Shown: in pieces, positions 10,808 to 22,042 of the stretch | How the letters are laid out: each line of letters starts with the position of its first letter | How positions within the stretch are numbered: the first letter of the stretch is position 1 | Source: Podospora pseudoanserina | Lineage: Eukaryota > Ascomycota > Sordariomycetes > Sordariales > Podosporaceae | Direction of reading: 5' to 3' | Length of the DNA stretch: 64,000 nucleotides | Assembly (NCBI RefSeq): GCF_035222485.1 | Contig: NC_085921.1 | Coordinates: forward strand, 186,001-250,000 | The notes under the pieces: model-generated | What the model was told of the DNA's origin: nothing | The model's input: only the letters and a program-made list of their open reading frames with translations | Database searches by the model: none | Made by a program: the position numbers and the translations under genes

Positions 10808-12481
10808 TCAAATACAGCTCGCTGGGTCCGGGGTATAGATATAGTGCGAATATCCGTAAGGATCGCTGACCAGGTTGCTGCTCGAGCTCCTGCCGTACGT
10901 CGTCGTGGTGTCCGAGACGTACGACAGAGCATTGGCGTTTGCCTGGGCATTGATCATGTTGGCAAAATGATTGGCCTGCAAAGCCTCCTGATGATCGGCA
11001 TAAGAGCTTGTCAGGGTGTGAGAAGCGTCGCCATAAGTGTCTGGGTAACCTGTCCCATCGCCTTGTTCTCCCGGGGCTTCACAGCTTTCTCCAGAGTCTG
11101 GGGAAACAACGACTTCCTCACCACCCCCGCTACCAAAATCCATCTCGCCCACGTCCTCTCCCGTGCTGGCGGCGATCAGCAGTCTCGTGAACCCCCCCAC
11201 GGCAGCCAACGCTGCCATGCCCGTCCCGACAGTCTTGAGGGTGGAGCTGTTACCTCCCCCAGACCCGGGCGCGTTGATGCCTTTATTCAGTTTGGTAGGG
11301 TCAGCGGTTGTGATCTGCTGCCATGAACCAGTTGAGGGGCCGGTGGGAGCAGGCAGCGGAAGAAATGAGCCTCCTCCACCTGATCCCCCTACCAAAACAA
11401 CAGTTGGCGTAGGCTGGGGGTGGTGCAAGTAATGTTGCTGCTGGTGCTGCTGGTGCTGCTGGTGTTGTTGAAGGTGATGACCGGGAAGTGAGTTGTGCGG
11501 CTGTGGGTGTGAGGGAAGAGACAAGGGCGAAGCTGATATCTGAGGATAGTGAAATTTTGCCGGCGGTGGTGGAGGTGAAGAGGGTGTCTGGTTTGAGGCA
11601 AAGACGTGCGGAGTTTGGCCCTGTGAGACAGGAGCAAGTGCGGCTGGGCTCTGGCTCTGGCTCTGATCTTGGCGCACTGGCGGCACAAAAGGGATAGCAG
11701 ACTGCTGGTGGGATGCCGTGTTCTGTGCGTGGTGGTGTGAAGAAGCCCAGTACTGTGGTGTGTACAGCGGCTGTGGGCTTGTCGTCTGCTGGGGGACCAC
11801 AATTCCCGCCTGCCTCTGTCTTCTCTGCTCAGCGGCGCGCACCGCAGCCACCTGGGCTTTTGTCGCGGCCTCATGAGCACTCGTGGCGGCGCTTTTGAGG
11901 GCCCCGCCGAAGCGGCTTGCCGTCTTCTTGCTCCACTTGACCGTTTCTTTGCTGAATACCGAGCTGGCAAAGTCCCCGAGTTTCTGGCCTGACGAATGGA
12001 TACCAGATATGGGAGGGGGTGATGTGGTGCTGGAGACTGACGAAGTGGGAAGACTCTGTGTGGGTGAGACCAACGGAGCGGGTTGAGGATGGTGGGAAGC
12101 GTATGACTTAGGCCATGACGGGTAGGCGGCAGGTGTGTATACAACACCCGGAGTACCAGGGGTCTGGGACGGCGAGGGAAGACCTGCACCGACGGCGGTA
12201 GATGGCGGGCCCGCATGGGAAACTGCTGCTGAATGGGGAGCGTGCAGAGGTATCACCCCCTCATGGTCCGGTGGCGGCTCCCTCTCGACCGGAATCAGGC
12301 CCTGATCGAAATCACCACTAGCTTGAGGCCGTGGAGTCGTTGGCATCGAGCCCTCAAGCTCGGCACAGAAAGTCGGCGGCGGCGGGATGCTCGACGCAGG
12401 CCTCACCGGCTTCCTCCGAAGGGAGGGTTGCATACTCAAGTTGGCCACGGCAGGTATCAGCCCGTCCATCTCGCTCATCAT
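10808..12481 (-). CDS. P/Q/S-rich low-complexity protein, function unknown
   Basis: Single open frame of 557 codons from an ATG at 12481. The product is dominated by Pro, Gln, His and Ser, including a QQHQQHQQHQQQHY run near residue 360 and several PPPP blocks, so most of it is probably disordered. One segment, around residues 170-235, differs: KLGDFASSVFSKETVKWSKKTASRFGGALKSAA and the Ala-rich stretch after it could form a long amphipathic or basic helix. A short stretch TGMAALAAVGGFTRLLIAA near residue 440 is hydrophobic but weak as a membrane segment. I do not recognise a family; a scaffold or regulatory role is only a guess. Codon use and frame length support a real gene. It lies downstream of the coiled-coil orphan in the same orientation. 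Confidence 0.7.
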   Translation of the reverse strand: MMSEMDGLIPAVANLSMQPSLRRKPVRPASSIPPPPTFCAELEGSMPTTPRPQASGDFDQGLIPVEREPPPDHEGVIPLHAPHSAAVSHAGPPSTAVGAGLPSPSQTPGTPGVVYTPAAYPSWPKSYASHHPQPAPLVSPTQSLPTSSVSSTTSPPPISGIHSSGQKLGDFASSVFSKETVKWSKKTASRFGGALKSAATSAHEAATKAQVAAVRAAEQRRQRQAGIVVPQQTTSPQPLYTPQYWASSHHHAQNTASHQQSAIPFVPPVRQDQSQSQSPAALAPVSQGQTPHVFASNQTPSSPPPPPAKFHYPQISASPLSLPSHPQPHNSLPGHHLQQHQQHQQHQQQHYLHHPQPTPTVVLVGGSGGGGSFLPLPAPTGPSTGSWQQITTADPTKLNKGINAPGSGGGNSSTLKTVGTGMAALAAVGGFTRLLIAASTGEDVGEMDFGSGGGEEVVVSPDSGESCEAPGEQGDGTGYPDTYGDASHTLTSSYADHQEALQANHFANMINAQANANALSYVSDTTTTYGRSSSSNLVSDPYGYSHYIYTPDPASCI

Positions 12482-12631
12482 GTGCGGCGTGATGGAGTGG
12501 AAAGAGAGTCAAGAACGGCAAATACAAAAACCCCAAGGTCGGCTTCCCGCTGCCAAGAGACGGCTGAAGAACACGTTGATGTGCGGCTGAGGTTGGTATT
12601 TGCCTAAGTTGGTTAGGTAGGTACCTAGGGA

Positions 12632-12692
12632 TTTGTAGCGGTTGGGGGGTTTGTAGCGGCTGGGGGGTTTGTAGCGGCTGGGGGGTTTGTAG
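12632..12692. repeat. 18-bp minisatellite, 3.4 units
   Basis: Units of TTTGTAGCGGCTGGGGGG (first unit with one T for C) at 12632, 12650 and 12668, then a partial unit. It lies between the P/Q/S-rich gene start and the stop of the next gene. The runs of six G could form a G-quadruplex on the plus strand (four G-runs are present if the downstream GGG is counted). Confidence 0.9.
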
Positions 12693-12803
12693 GATGTGGG
12701 GGAGCTGAGTGATCCTTGGCGTTGTAATAGGTCTGCAGGTCCTTTTGTTGCTGTTGATGCCATTTTTGACTTTTTGGAGGATGTGCATAGCCTTTAGGAG
12801 GTT

Positions 12804-14827
12804 CTAGCGGGCGAGGATGAAGGAACATATAAGCATCACGGCGCGCTTGTGAAAGCCACCCAGCTTGGGACCCGGGGGCTTGGGATCGTTGCGGAAACCG
12901 TGCACCCATTTGTCGTGTTGAATGATCCAGTTGAACTCGTTCCAAAGGTATATAGTCTTTACATCTTTTGGCAGCTTCCGGACAAAATTCTTCGTTGCCG
13001 GGTCTATAACATAGGAAGTCGCAAGATTACCGGTGTGTATGTCCCGGTGGACCCAGAGCATAAAGGCAAACCTGAACACGTCCCACCTGGTCTGATCCAG
13101 TTGTTGCATTTCCTCATTCCACTCCGTTTCTGTCTGAGCCCCCCAGTCTGGAAAAGCCGATCAGCAAGCTGAGACGACACAACACAACACACCAAGAGTG
13201 GACTCACTGTACAGCTGGCATGTCCGCGCAAACAATCTTACGTAGTCATGGAAAAGAGGACGTCTATTGTCGGCGGGTCTTCCAAAGATTTGGGCTGTTA
13301 CCTCACCTCTGAGGGTGTGCCAATTGTCCCTCCATGAATGGTCGGTGTGACTCCAGCTGTTTTGCCCGTGCGCCGTGTTAAAGTTGAAGCAAATGAATTC
13401 GGCGACATTGAAATATTTGTCAATGAATTTAGCATGGCTCATCAGCTTCTCTCGGGCCGCTGTGCGATTTGGATCATTTCGATTCTTGTCAGTGCGGCCA
13501 TGGTGCAAGCATTCACCTGTGGTGTGGGCATTATGTTAGTTTCTGTTTGCAAGTACAGCATAAGATCTTGGTCACGAGTTCACTTACGAATGTACCTGGC
13601 CTCCACGGGTTCTAGGCCATACATGGCTTTGAAGACTTGATCGTGCACCATCTGCCAGCTCCTCTCATCCGCCGGGGGCCGTGGTGTGGTATTCATGCCG
13701 AAAACCGTTATGAAGTCCGGCCCATTCGGGGGTTGGGGGGGGTAGACTAATACGGGACTGAGAGTATCACGCGCCGCTTCGCCGTGGCGATCCAGAACCA
13801 GCTTGTCAGCTACAATTTCGCAGTCCATGAGAAAGTCGGCCCCGTGAAAGCGTCTAGATAAGGCCGTTGCGCGGATGGCAGGTGTGCCTGTGGAGAACGG
13901 CTGCGGCACGACAATCTCTTGCGCGCCATCTTCTTCTGGGACCCGGTCCATACAGTCTCTGACGGCAACCCGGGCCGCTTCAGCGTTAGGATTGGCGGTA
14001 TACTCATACTTCGTCTTGTTTTTCATAAACGTGATGACAGCGCGGGTCCGGACATCAATGGAATGGCCGCGATACCTTTCAAATGAAACCGGGTTCATGG
14101 TCGCCATCACATCCTGTAGTCTCTGATTCTCCTGTCGTAACCGCTCGACCTCTTCTGTCTTTTTATGGATTCGTTTTTGCAGCTTTTCCGTTTTGCTGCC
14201 ACCTGGTGACCCAAGCGAGAGTTGTCCAAGCCCAAATGTGCTATTTTCCAATACGGTTTCCACGGCGGTGTGCACCTGTTGCTGACTATCATGTATTATC
14301 TTCCGGAGCTTCTTCTCGAGCAGGGCGAGTGTGCGAGAGGGGCTGATCGTAGCATCCACGTCCTCGGCAATCCTACTCCTCTCTTGATGCACCTTCTCCA
14401 GCAGGGCTTGGTACTCCTTATGCATGTTTTTGAAAACAACGCCTTCCAAAATACGGCCCGAGTCCTCGCCCGTCCAGAAATATTTCAGATCCTCTGTTGG
14501 GGGGTTGTTAACAGACCACTTGTACGCATCTTGGTGGCTTAATGCCACGAGGGCACGCCTCACTACGAGTTTTTGGGGTGTTATGTTGAGGTTGGCCTCC
14601 TGGTCGTACTTCGTTACAATGGTCACGATGTTTCGTTTGTACCTCTTACCCCATCCTGATGGCAGCCCCTGGCTTAGACGAGTCCCGATGGGCGGGAGTT
14701 TCGCAGTGTCCAATAGCGCCTGCGCGATCGTGTCCCATCTCGTAGAAGCTACGGTACCGGTACTGGTTGAACTCACAGAATCCCCTCTTGAACTTGTAGG
14801 CCTTTGGTAAGGGGTCTTCGGCGACAC
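12804..14827 (-). CDS. Coiled-coil orphan protein, unknown function
   Basis: Not recognised. Three exons fit with consistent phases: about 14827-13588, 13516-13208 and 13147-12804, joined by introns of 71 bp (donor GTAAGT, branch CTAAC, acceptor CACAG) and 60 bp (donor GTGAGT, acceptor TCCAG), both in phase 1, giving about 630 aa. Residues about 135-245 are charged and heptad-like (KLQKRIHKKTEEVERLRQEN), a coiled coil. The C-terminal exon is Trp/Asp-rich (TRWDVFRFAFMLWVHRDIH). There is no signal peptide and no membrane segment. The 5' end is unresolved: this frame has no ATG between its start at a GTG (14827) and an upstream in-frame stop, while an ATG at 14858 opens a different frame (MPDTKNANTDRVAEDPLPK). 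A missed 5' exon, a non-ATG start or a frameshift are all possible. Two residues of context do not give a function. Confidence 0.65.
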
Positions 14828-15343
14828 GGTCGGTGTTGGCGTTTTTGGTGTCCGGCATTTTCGTGGTTGCTCGGTGGCGAAACTAGGTGGGCAGTGTTGG
14901 AGCTGTTGAATCGCCGCTACGTACTACCTGACAACTTGGGGTTTATCAAGACCTTTGAACTAAAAAGATACATGTGAGAGGCACGATGGCCGTGGGTCCT
15001 TGTTGCAGGAACCACGCGATTGTGTGGCCGGATCCGGAAACCGACGCACCAAAGCTATCAAGCACGACAAAGGGACCACACAGTGCGGACGAGTACAGGC
15101 ATATACAATCTATTTCGGTGTCTCCCAGCAGCCCAACATGCCCCATTCGGGCTGTCTGGGCATGAGACTATATACATATCAATGCATGTATCTAGGTAAC
15201 TAAATATGTACAACGAGAACACGAACTCTCCCTGAAATTTAAACCAACAACAACTCTAGAAGCTTTTCTTCCACTTCATCCCGCTTGTCCAGAGCCATGC
15301 TGTCTCTCCCTCTCTCCCTCTCTTCTTCCCTTTGGAGTCAAGT
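14828..15343. other. Intergenic
   Basis: Between the 5' end of the coiled-coil gene and the stop of the GH6 gene. It should contain the GH6 3' UTR and the promoter of the coiled-coil gene. A TACATAT/TATACATATC-rich patch lies at 15,165-15,210. No gene or RNA was seen. Confidence 0.4.
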
Positions 15344-16887
15344 TTAGAAAGGAGGGTTGGCGTTGGTGAGGAGCTGCTCAAAGTAGGCTTGGAACCACTG
15401 GCCGGCCTCGGGGGCAGGCTTGAGGGCATCGGCGAAGCCGCAGTGGTGATCATAGCGGGCAGCCGTGGTGTCGCTGGTGCCGTCGCACTCTCCACCGGGC
15501 TTGATCCAGACAAAGGCGTCCTCAATGTCGAGTCCAGTGTCGGTGGTCGGGCGGGGGCCGAAGCCAGTGCCGATGGCATTGCACCAGTGGCCCCACTCGA
15601 GCTGGCCGGTCGGCTGCTTTCCGGAACGGCCAGTGTCAGTAATGAAGTGGGCGGGGAAGCCGGCAGCAGTGAGGAGGGGGCTGAAGGCCTGGACAAAGCG
15701 CTTCTCGTCAAAGTTGGGGTTGGGGGTGGTGTACGAAGGAGCTGACGACAAGCTCCAGCCGTTGTAGTTGGCAACGTTGGTAGCGAGGCCGCGGAGAGAG
15801 GTGGGCCTGCCAGCGTCCTTGTAGATGCCAGCAAAGAGCTCAGCAGCGGGGCCAATGTTGGCTGGCCAGCCAAGCCAGCCGGCGTGACCGGCGTCGAGGT
15901 ACATGGCGACGTTGGGCAGGTTCAGCTGCTTGAGGGCGTAGACTGTGAGCTCCTTGTAGGTGTTGGCGGCACCCTGGCACTTGGGCACGTTCATGTTGGT
16001 CACCATGTTGGCGAGCGAGTCGGGCTCGATGACAAGGATGGTGCGGATGTCGGAATACTGGACGAGATGGTGACGGATGCGGTCAATGTAAGCCTTGTAC
16101 TTAGCAGCGCCGCCATCAGCGATGGCCCACTCGCCGTTGGAAGCGGCAGCAGCGCAGTCACGATCGGGGAGGTCGTAGACGACAAAGATGCCGGCGTAGG
16201 GAGGGTTGGCACCGGCCCTGTTGGCGGCACGAATGTCGGCCAGGGTGCCGGAGAAGAGAGTGTCGACCGTCACATTCCTGTCCATCCACTGGAAGCTGGG
16301 AACCTTGGCCACGGCGGCCGCCTTGGTGGCCATGGGCCCGGTGAGGCTGGGAATCGCCAGGGTGTGCACCTCGGACGAGTAGTAGCTGTTGGCCCACTGC
16401 TGGACACCCAGGAAGGGGTTGCCCGAGTAGCTAGCCGTGGACGAGGCACCGCCGCCGGGAGGAACCGTCACGGATGCCCCGGCGCTGGTGGTGGTGGTGG
16501 GCACGTTGACAGCAGAGGTCGAGATGCTAGAGCTAGTCGGGCGGCTGGAGCTGCTGGTGGTGGTGCGGGTAGAAGAAGGGGCCTGCGCTGTGGTGGTCAC
16601 CTGGCTGCCAGGAAGACACTGCGAATACCACTGGTTCTGGGCAACGCAAGTGCTGCCCGAGGCGCAGCAGGTCGCGCCGGTCCAGCCTTGGCCGCCACAT
16701 TGGCTCCTGTAAAGCAAAGTGGTCAGCACAAAGTTCATGGCTGGGGACAAGCTAGGTCGAGATTCGTTGCTTGGGAAAGGAAAGGGGGTGGTTACCAGAC
16801 AGAGCCGCAATTTTGGCGTTCCTCGATGACAGGGGCTGCCAACGTGGTGGCTGCCAGAGCAGCCGTGAGAAGGAGTCTCTTGGCCAT
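15344..16887 (-). CDS. cel6A: Cellobiohydrolase II (GH6) with N-terminal CBM1
   Basis: Secreted enzyme that cuts cellobiose from the non-reducing ends of cellulose with inversion. Two exons, 16887-16796 and 16706-15344, intron 89 bp (donor GTAACC, acceptor TACAG) splitting a Trp codon, 484 aa. Order: signal peptide (1-about 18, [18 protein letters not shown]), a short propeptide ending EERQ, CBM1 with its cysteines about residues 27-61, a Ser/Thr-rich linker about 65-118, then the GH6 domain to the end (...ANPPF). Seen: the GH6 signatures around [10 protein letters not shown] with Asp214 and [10 protein letters not shown] with Asp260, spaced 46 apart as are Asp175 and Asp221 of Trichoderma Cel6A. 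Length and the end of the protein closely match Chaetomiaceae CBHII enzymes. A TATA-like box lies about 105 bp upstream. Expression is likely cellulose-induced, by analogy. Confidence 0.97.
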
Positions 16888-16992
16888 TGCGATGGGTGGA
16901 CGGAGCTGTTGCGGGAACTCTGACTTTGATGGACTGAGCGGTGCGGGCTGCCAAAGCTCTAGAGACAGTCCATCAACAGCGAGGAGCACCCT

Positions 16993-17000
16993 CTTTTATG
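16993..17000 (-). promoter_or_regulatory. TATA-like box of the GH6 gene
   Basis: On the minus strand CATAAAAG is found about 105 bp upstream of the ATG at 16887, the expected position for a strongly expressed fungal cellulase gene. Confidence 0.5.
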
Positions 17001-17852
17001 CCAGTCCAACACACACACAACTGCCTTTGGGGTCAAAGGGAACCCATTTCGGATCGACGGGAGCACGATCCTGAAGCTGGAGGGAAAATCTCCTACGCGG
17101 GCGACAAACACCCACACACGCACCAGCCCACCATCATGGCCAGCTCATCTGGGCTGGGCAACGAGGAAGATCGCTCCGAGCGACGCCACCTAAGCAAGGT
17201 CCCGTCGGTCCAGGCTCCGAAAAGAAACAAAACACGGCGGAAGGGCCATGAGATGTGGTCATCCGGGGCGCCATCTCAGGTTGCCAATGTGGAGGTGGAG
17301 CAAGTCCAGGAACGGATGGGACCGAGAGCCGAAAAAGCGTCAGGCGTTGTTTATGGGAAACCTCTGAAATCTCCGCCAACCAGGTTGGCAAGAGGGCGCG
17401 TCGAAGCGGAACCGGGTTCAGGCCATCGCACTTGATTGAGGTTGGATCGACTAGATCTCGGAAGCCTCGTTCCTGAATATCCACGATGGGAAGCGCAGAG
17501 CCCTCCGTCTGCGGGGAAGATGGGGATGGGGGACAGGAGGTGGGGGTGCGGAACAGACTTGCGATGTTCCGGCATTGTCGTGCTCTGATTGACCCGCCGT
17601 TACCACCAAGGCGACTCTGCCATCGGCGCCATGGCACTAGCCGAGCCTGCCGAGATCTTGAGAGCGTTGCACTCTTGGCGGCTCGTCTGGGTTTCCATGC
17701 CCTCGCGGCCGAAAGTGGTCATTCCCAGATACCGGGACGGCACTCACACGAGGTTTGCAATGCATCCTCTCTTTGCATCCCGTCTATCCGCTGCGCTGCG
17801 CTGCCGCTGCCGACTAACAATAGGCCGGTCCTTGATCAAGGCGCTCTCACCA
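17001..17852. other. GH6 promoter region
   Basis: Upstream of the GH6 gene and downstream of the phospholipase D-like gene, both on the minus strand. A GCGGGG at about 17,512 fits the CreA/CRE-1 consensus SYGGRG, a weak clue to glucose repression; single matches of six bases occur by chance. I did not find a clear GGCTAA-type XlnR site. No further gene was seen. Confidence 0.4.
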
Positions 17853-19355
17853 TCAAGGTGCTGCCGAGTCGAAAACAAGCTCGAGTCTGTCCGCTAACAC
17901 ACAGTCGACTTCGGTGCCAACGATGTTGGCAAGATCGGTGCTATGAAAGAGTATGCCCAGCTCTTGACTTGTGTACCAGCTTGCACGGTCTAGATTGCCC
18001 GAACCAAGCACGGTATACTTGTCATCCACCATGATGAGCTTCAGATGAGAGTGCACTGGTTCTTCCTCTTTGGTATGTGTGCGCATTGTGAGACTCGGCT
18101 GGGGGCGGAAGTAAGAGATGCGTAGCCTTCCAAGGGGGACATGGCCAAGTTCCATCTCGGCGGGGAGAGACTCTGGTTTTGAACGCTCCAACTTCCGGAA
18201 CCGGCGCAGCAGAGACCGAAGGCACCATGAAGTTGTGGTGCCCGCCGTCACGAGCTGCTCCAGAAGCATGAGATTGCGGCTGGTGACAATGTCAACATCA
18301 ACTCCTCGCTGGAGAGCGCTCAAGACAGCGCGGAGCACCGCTTGACAGGTGAGATTCGGTGTCTGCACGTAGATGGACCGCCGAGCCCCTTCAAGAAGCG
18401 CAAGTAGTGCGACGTTGAGGGGCGTGCCCGGGGGTTTGGGGTCCTTTTGCCAAGGAAAGGGACGGAAATGTGGGTTCCGGTGACATGACGAGGGTAGCAG
18501 AAGAGTTGGAATAGGCGACGGAGATTCGGGGAGGAGGGCGGCGCGGCGGTGGGCGGCGCTGGCAACCAAGGCAAGCCCCGCCATCCGGACATCGAACGCC
18601 GGTGGCTCGAGGAGGTGGTTCCGCTCAAGGGGTGGCTGGACACCGCCGTGCTCGGGCTCCCAGGTCCGAGAATAAAACGACAAGAGGCCGCTAACCGCCG
18701 GCCCTGTCACCTCGACGCAACCCTCGAGCCAAGGCTCCCAGCTGACATTACAGCTGGGGATAAAGGCACGCTGCCTGTCTACAATGACAAACTTGGGGTG
18801 CATCACGCTGAAGGGCAGGAGGAAGAGACTTTTGGCCTGGAGCTGAATAGCAGCGCTTTCCAACAAAGCAGGGTCTGGCAGGCCCAGAGCAGCTTGCCAC
18901 GACGACGGCGGGTATATGTAGCCATCTCGTGACTGTGGATGCAGCAGCTTCTGCAGTAGAGACCGTGATGAAAAGCAGACGCGAACTCGCAAGGGTGGGA
19001 TGGGAGTGGTGCCCTTGGACCTGGTGTCGTTGAGGAGCGCACGCCGGTGGGCAGCCAGCTTGACGAGAGCGTCATGGAGGGCCGAGAGCGTAGCTGACGG
19101 GGCCCAGAAGCAAGTCACGAGAATCACCTCGCGCCGGGCGGCGGTGAGGGCGGGAATCAGCACGTCGGTGTAGATGGAGGCACCAGTGCCCAAGGTGAAG
19201 CTGCATGGCGAGCTGTGCGTGACAAGCAGCTCTCGGTCCGACGCGTCACCAATGTCGAACCAGGGAATCTCAGCATGGCGGGTGATGTTTTCAGTTGGCT
19301 GGCCGTGTTCCAGTCGCTTGACGAAGTCGTGTACAAGACTGGACGTGAAACTCAT
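17853..19355 (-). CDS. Phospholipase D-superfamily protein with two HKD motifs
   Basis: Single exon, 500 codons, ATG at 19355. The protein has the two HxK(x4)D motifs that build the active site of the phospholipase D superfamily: HPKFVIVD near residue 195 and HLKLIMVD followed by GSGNLDRASW near residues 445-470. It has no signal peptide, and no PX, PH or C2 domain, so it is closer to the cardiolipin-synthase/endonuclease-like group of fungal PLD proteins (PLDc_2) than to classical Spo14. It probably acts on a phosphodiester bond, of a phospholipid or another substrate; which one cannot be told from sequence. It diverges from the MFS transporter gene across a 918-bp region. Confidence 0.85.
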   Translation of the reverse strand: MSFTSSLVHDFVKRLEHGQPTENITRHAEIPWFDIGDASDRELLVTHSSPCSFTLGTGASIYTDVLIPALTAARREVILVTCFWAPSATLSALHDALVKLAAHRRALLNDTRSKGTTPIPPLRVRVCFSSRSLLQKLLHPQSRDGYIYPPSSWQAALGLPDPALLESAAIQLQAKSLFLLPFSVMHPKFVIVDRQRAFIPSCNVSWEPWLEGCVEVTGPAVSGLLSFYSRTWEPEHGGVQPPLERNHLLEPPAFDVRMAGLALVASAAHRRAALLPESPSPIPTLLLPSSCHRNPHFRPFPWQKDPKPPGTPLNVALLALLEGARRSIYVQTPNLTCQAVLRAVLSALQRGVDVDIVTSRNLMLLEQLVTAGTTTSWCLRSLLRRFRKLERSKPESLPAEMELGHVPLGRLRISYFRPQPSLTMRTHTKEEEPVHSHLKLIMVDDKYTVLGSGNLDRASWYTSQELGILFHSTDLANIVGTEVDCVLADRLELVFDSAAP

Positions 19356-20273
19356 TGTTTTGTTGTTGTTGGGTGACGTCTACTCTACTTCGCAAGAGAG
19401 AGCCAAAGCACGCCCGAATGGTGCAGGCCACCTTGGCTTGCTGATAAGATAAGAAGACCTGTGGTCATCTATCTCTTTAGTGTTATGCTGCCATGCTGAC
19501 CTAATCAATAGCCCGTAATTAACCAGGCCAGCCAGCTCCAAGGGTAGACAGTGTGCTATAATATATGTTAAGGCACATAAGGCATCCAAGGCACCGAGTG
19601 CGGCACCTAGTCCCCAAAGAATAATATATACAGCATAAGCGTGGGGGTTTCAAATTCAATGTCATCCACCAAAGGAGCAAACTCGCCATTTCCTGCCCCC
19701 AGTCATCCATCCGTCTTGAGCATTGTGCTATTTGCCTCGCTCAGCCTTCTCGGCATGCCCTTAAGCGGAAAGAACTAGTGATGTCAGTGGCTACTGCCGT
19801 CATTCGAATAACTAGTGTAACAATGGGCCTTGCGATGTCGTGATCAAGACCCCCTGTAGATGCATAAGGCAGCGCGGGGAGGCGCCCCCCCCTTAACCAA
19901 TAACAGAGGCGGATAGCATATGTCGCCATTCTAGCGGAAATGTGGCAATGGACTTGGACTCTTGTCGTGGTGATGTTGGGTATCTGGGGTTGCGGATTTT
20001 TGTCCTGCGCTTCGGCCTCTGATAGACGATGGCCGGTACCCTTTCTTATCCTCTATGCAGAACAATGATCGCGTTTGACGAATTCAAGCCATATCCGGTT
20101 GAGACGAGCCCGAGTCCCCCACGGAGGCTCACGGCTATTAAAGAGGAGTGATGTCTTTAAAATAGTGCGATGTTTTGCCTCTTGCGCTTGTCTTCTCATC
20201 TCAGGGCACATACGTAGACACGTGCCTTAATCGCCGAGACTCTGTCCGACCTTCCCCAAGCATCCCAATCACC
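19356..20273. other. Divergent promoter region
   Basis: Shared upstream region of the PLD-like gene (leftward) and the MFS gene (rightward). It contains AT-rich patches (about 19,555-19,640) and no convincing gene. The frame at 20175 is simply the upstream part of the MFS frame before its ATG. Confidence 0.4.
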
Positions 20274-22042
20274 ATGACGGCCAAGCTCTCAGCAAATGCC
20301 CAAATGGCGCCTCCTACGGCTGACCAGGCAGACCAACATCATGACCAGAGTCTTCGGAAAGTGAAGGCCGAGCAAGACCCCTTGTCAGCCTCGCCGTCCA
20401 TCGATGTCGAGCACAGCGATGTGGACGAAAAGTCACTCTTGCGTAAGATCGACTGGCGCCTCTTGCCCGCCGTCGGTGTGCTGTATCTTCTGTCCTTTCT
20501 CGACCGCAGCAATGTTGGCAATGCAAGGATCGAGGGCCTTACAGGCGACCTACACATGACCGGAAATCAGTACCTCACCGGCCTGACATTGTATTTCGTA
20601 GGCTATGTCATCTTCGAGGTAAGTAGCAGCATCTAGTAGCCTCTTAAAGAGGCTCCGTACTGACAACGGGTCTTGGCCGGCGCCTTGGTTTGCTAGGTTC
20701 CATGTAACATCATCCTCAAGCGGACCACCCCTAGGTTTTGGTTGCCAACCCTGACCATTCTGTGGGGCATCGTGGCCACGCTGATGGGCATTGTTCAAGA
20801 CTTGACAGGCTTTTTCATTGCCCGCTTTTTCTTGGGCGTCACAGAGTCTGGTCTCTTCCCCGGCGTGGTGTACTACTTTTCAATGTGGTATAAGCGACGG
20901 GAGAGACAATTTCGCATCTCACTTTTCTTCAGTGCGGCAGCGCTTGCCGGTTCGTTTGGTGGAATTCTCGCCTATGGCATCGGACACATGCGAGGGATTG
21001 TGTGGGAAAACGGCTGGCGATGGATCTTTATTCTCGTAAGTCGACCAACAAGTGGCCGCGTGTGCCTCGTGGCTTGTCGGTGATGGCAGTGAACTGACAC
21101 TAAGTCGATGAGCAGGAGGGCATTGCTACCGTCGTGGTTGCCGTGTTTGCGTATTGGTTCATCTACAACTACCCAGACACGGCCGAGTTCCTGACAGCTA
21201 AGGAACGGAGTTTCATCCGGAACCGTCTTGCTGCTGACAGCGATGCCACCCATGACGAGCGTTTCACATGGGGCAACGTTGCCAAGGCACTCAAGGACCC
21301 AAAGTGTTGGCTCTACGGCCTCAGTTTCCACACAATGAGCCTGCCTCTCTACACCTTCTCTCTTTTCTTGGTGCGTCAAACTTGAACCGCCTGCTGCTGT
21401 CAAATGCCAGTGTTGAAATGCTGACAAAGGCCGGCCTCTCTTGCTCGTTAGCCCTCCATCATCAGAGATCTCGGCTACACTGCAGCCAACGCCCAGCTCT
21501 TGACCATCCCCCCTTATGCTTTCGCCTTCTTCACAACCCTGACGGTGGCAACCTTTTCCGAAAAGTACGGGCAACGCGCCATTCCGCTCATCGGCTCGGC
21601 ATCCTTTGCCATGATAGGCTACATTATCCTGCTGGCCAACACGGACCCCAAGAGCCAGCCAGGGCTCTCATATACGGGAACCTTCTTTGCCGCCGGAGGT
21701 ATCTACCCAGCGACGGCCTTGGCGCTGTCGTGGCCGGCCATCAACGTCTCGGGCCAGACAAAACGAGCAGTCGCCAACGGTATGCAGATCAGCATTGGAA
21801 ACCTGGGTGCTGTGCTAGGAACACAGCTCTACCGGCAAAACGACGGGCCCCGGTACATTGTCGGGCACAGCTTTGCGCTGGGCTACTTGGCAGGAAACAT
21901 CATTGTATCGCTGATTCTCTACTTGATTTTGAAGAAGGAAAACACCAGGCGGGATGACATCACGGCCGAGGTCAAGGAGGTGGGCGAGCTGCACGGGGAC
22001 TGGGACGGCGACGACGACGCGCGGTGGCGTTTTCAGTACTGA
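20274..22042 (+). CDS. MFS transporter, Dal5/Tna1-type anion:cation symporter
   Basis: Membrane transporter of the major facilitator superfamily, ACS/allantoate permease-like group, whose members carry allantoate, nicotinate, pantothenate or similar organic anions with protons. Four exons: 20274-20618, 20697-21035, 21116-21370 and 21452-22042, all introns in phase 0 (donors GTAAGT, GTAAGT, GTGCGT; acceptors CTAG, GCAG, TTAG), total 509 aa. Seen: a soluble N-tail, then VLYLLSFLDRSNVGNARIEGL, the signature stretch around TM1 of this group, FLGVTESGLFPGVVYYFSMWY in TM4-5, and a C-tail rich in Asp/Glu after the last membrane segment. Twelve membrane helices fit the hydrophobic pattern. The substrate cannot be given. 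No neighbouring metabolic gene suggests one. Confidence 0.93.

Noticed and set aside
10844-12216. Several frames opposite or overlapping the P/Q/S-rich gene
   Set aside because: They exist because the gene is GC- and repeat-rich; only the 557-codon minus-strand frame has an ATG and clean ends.
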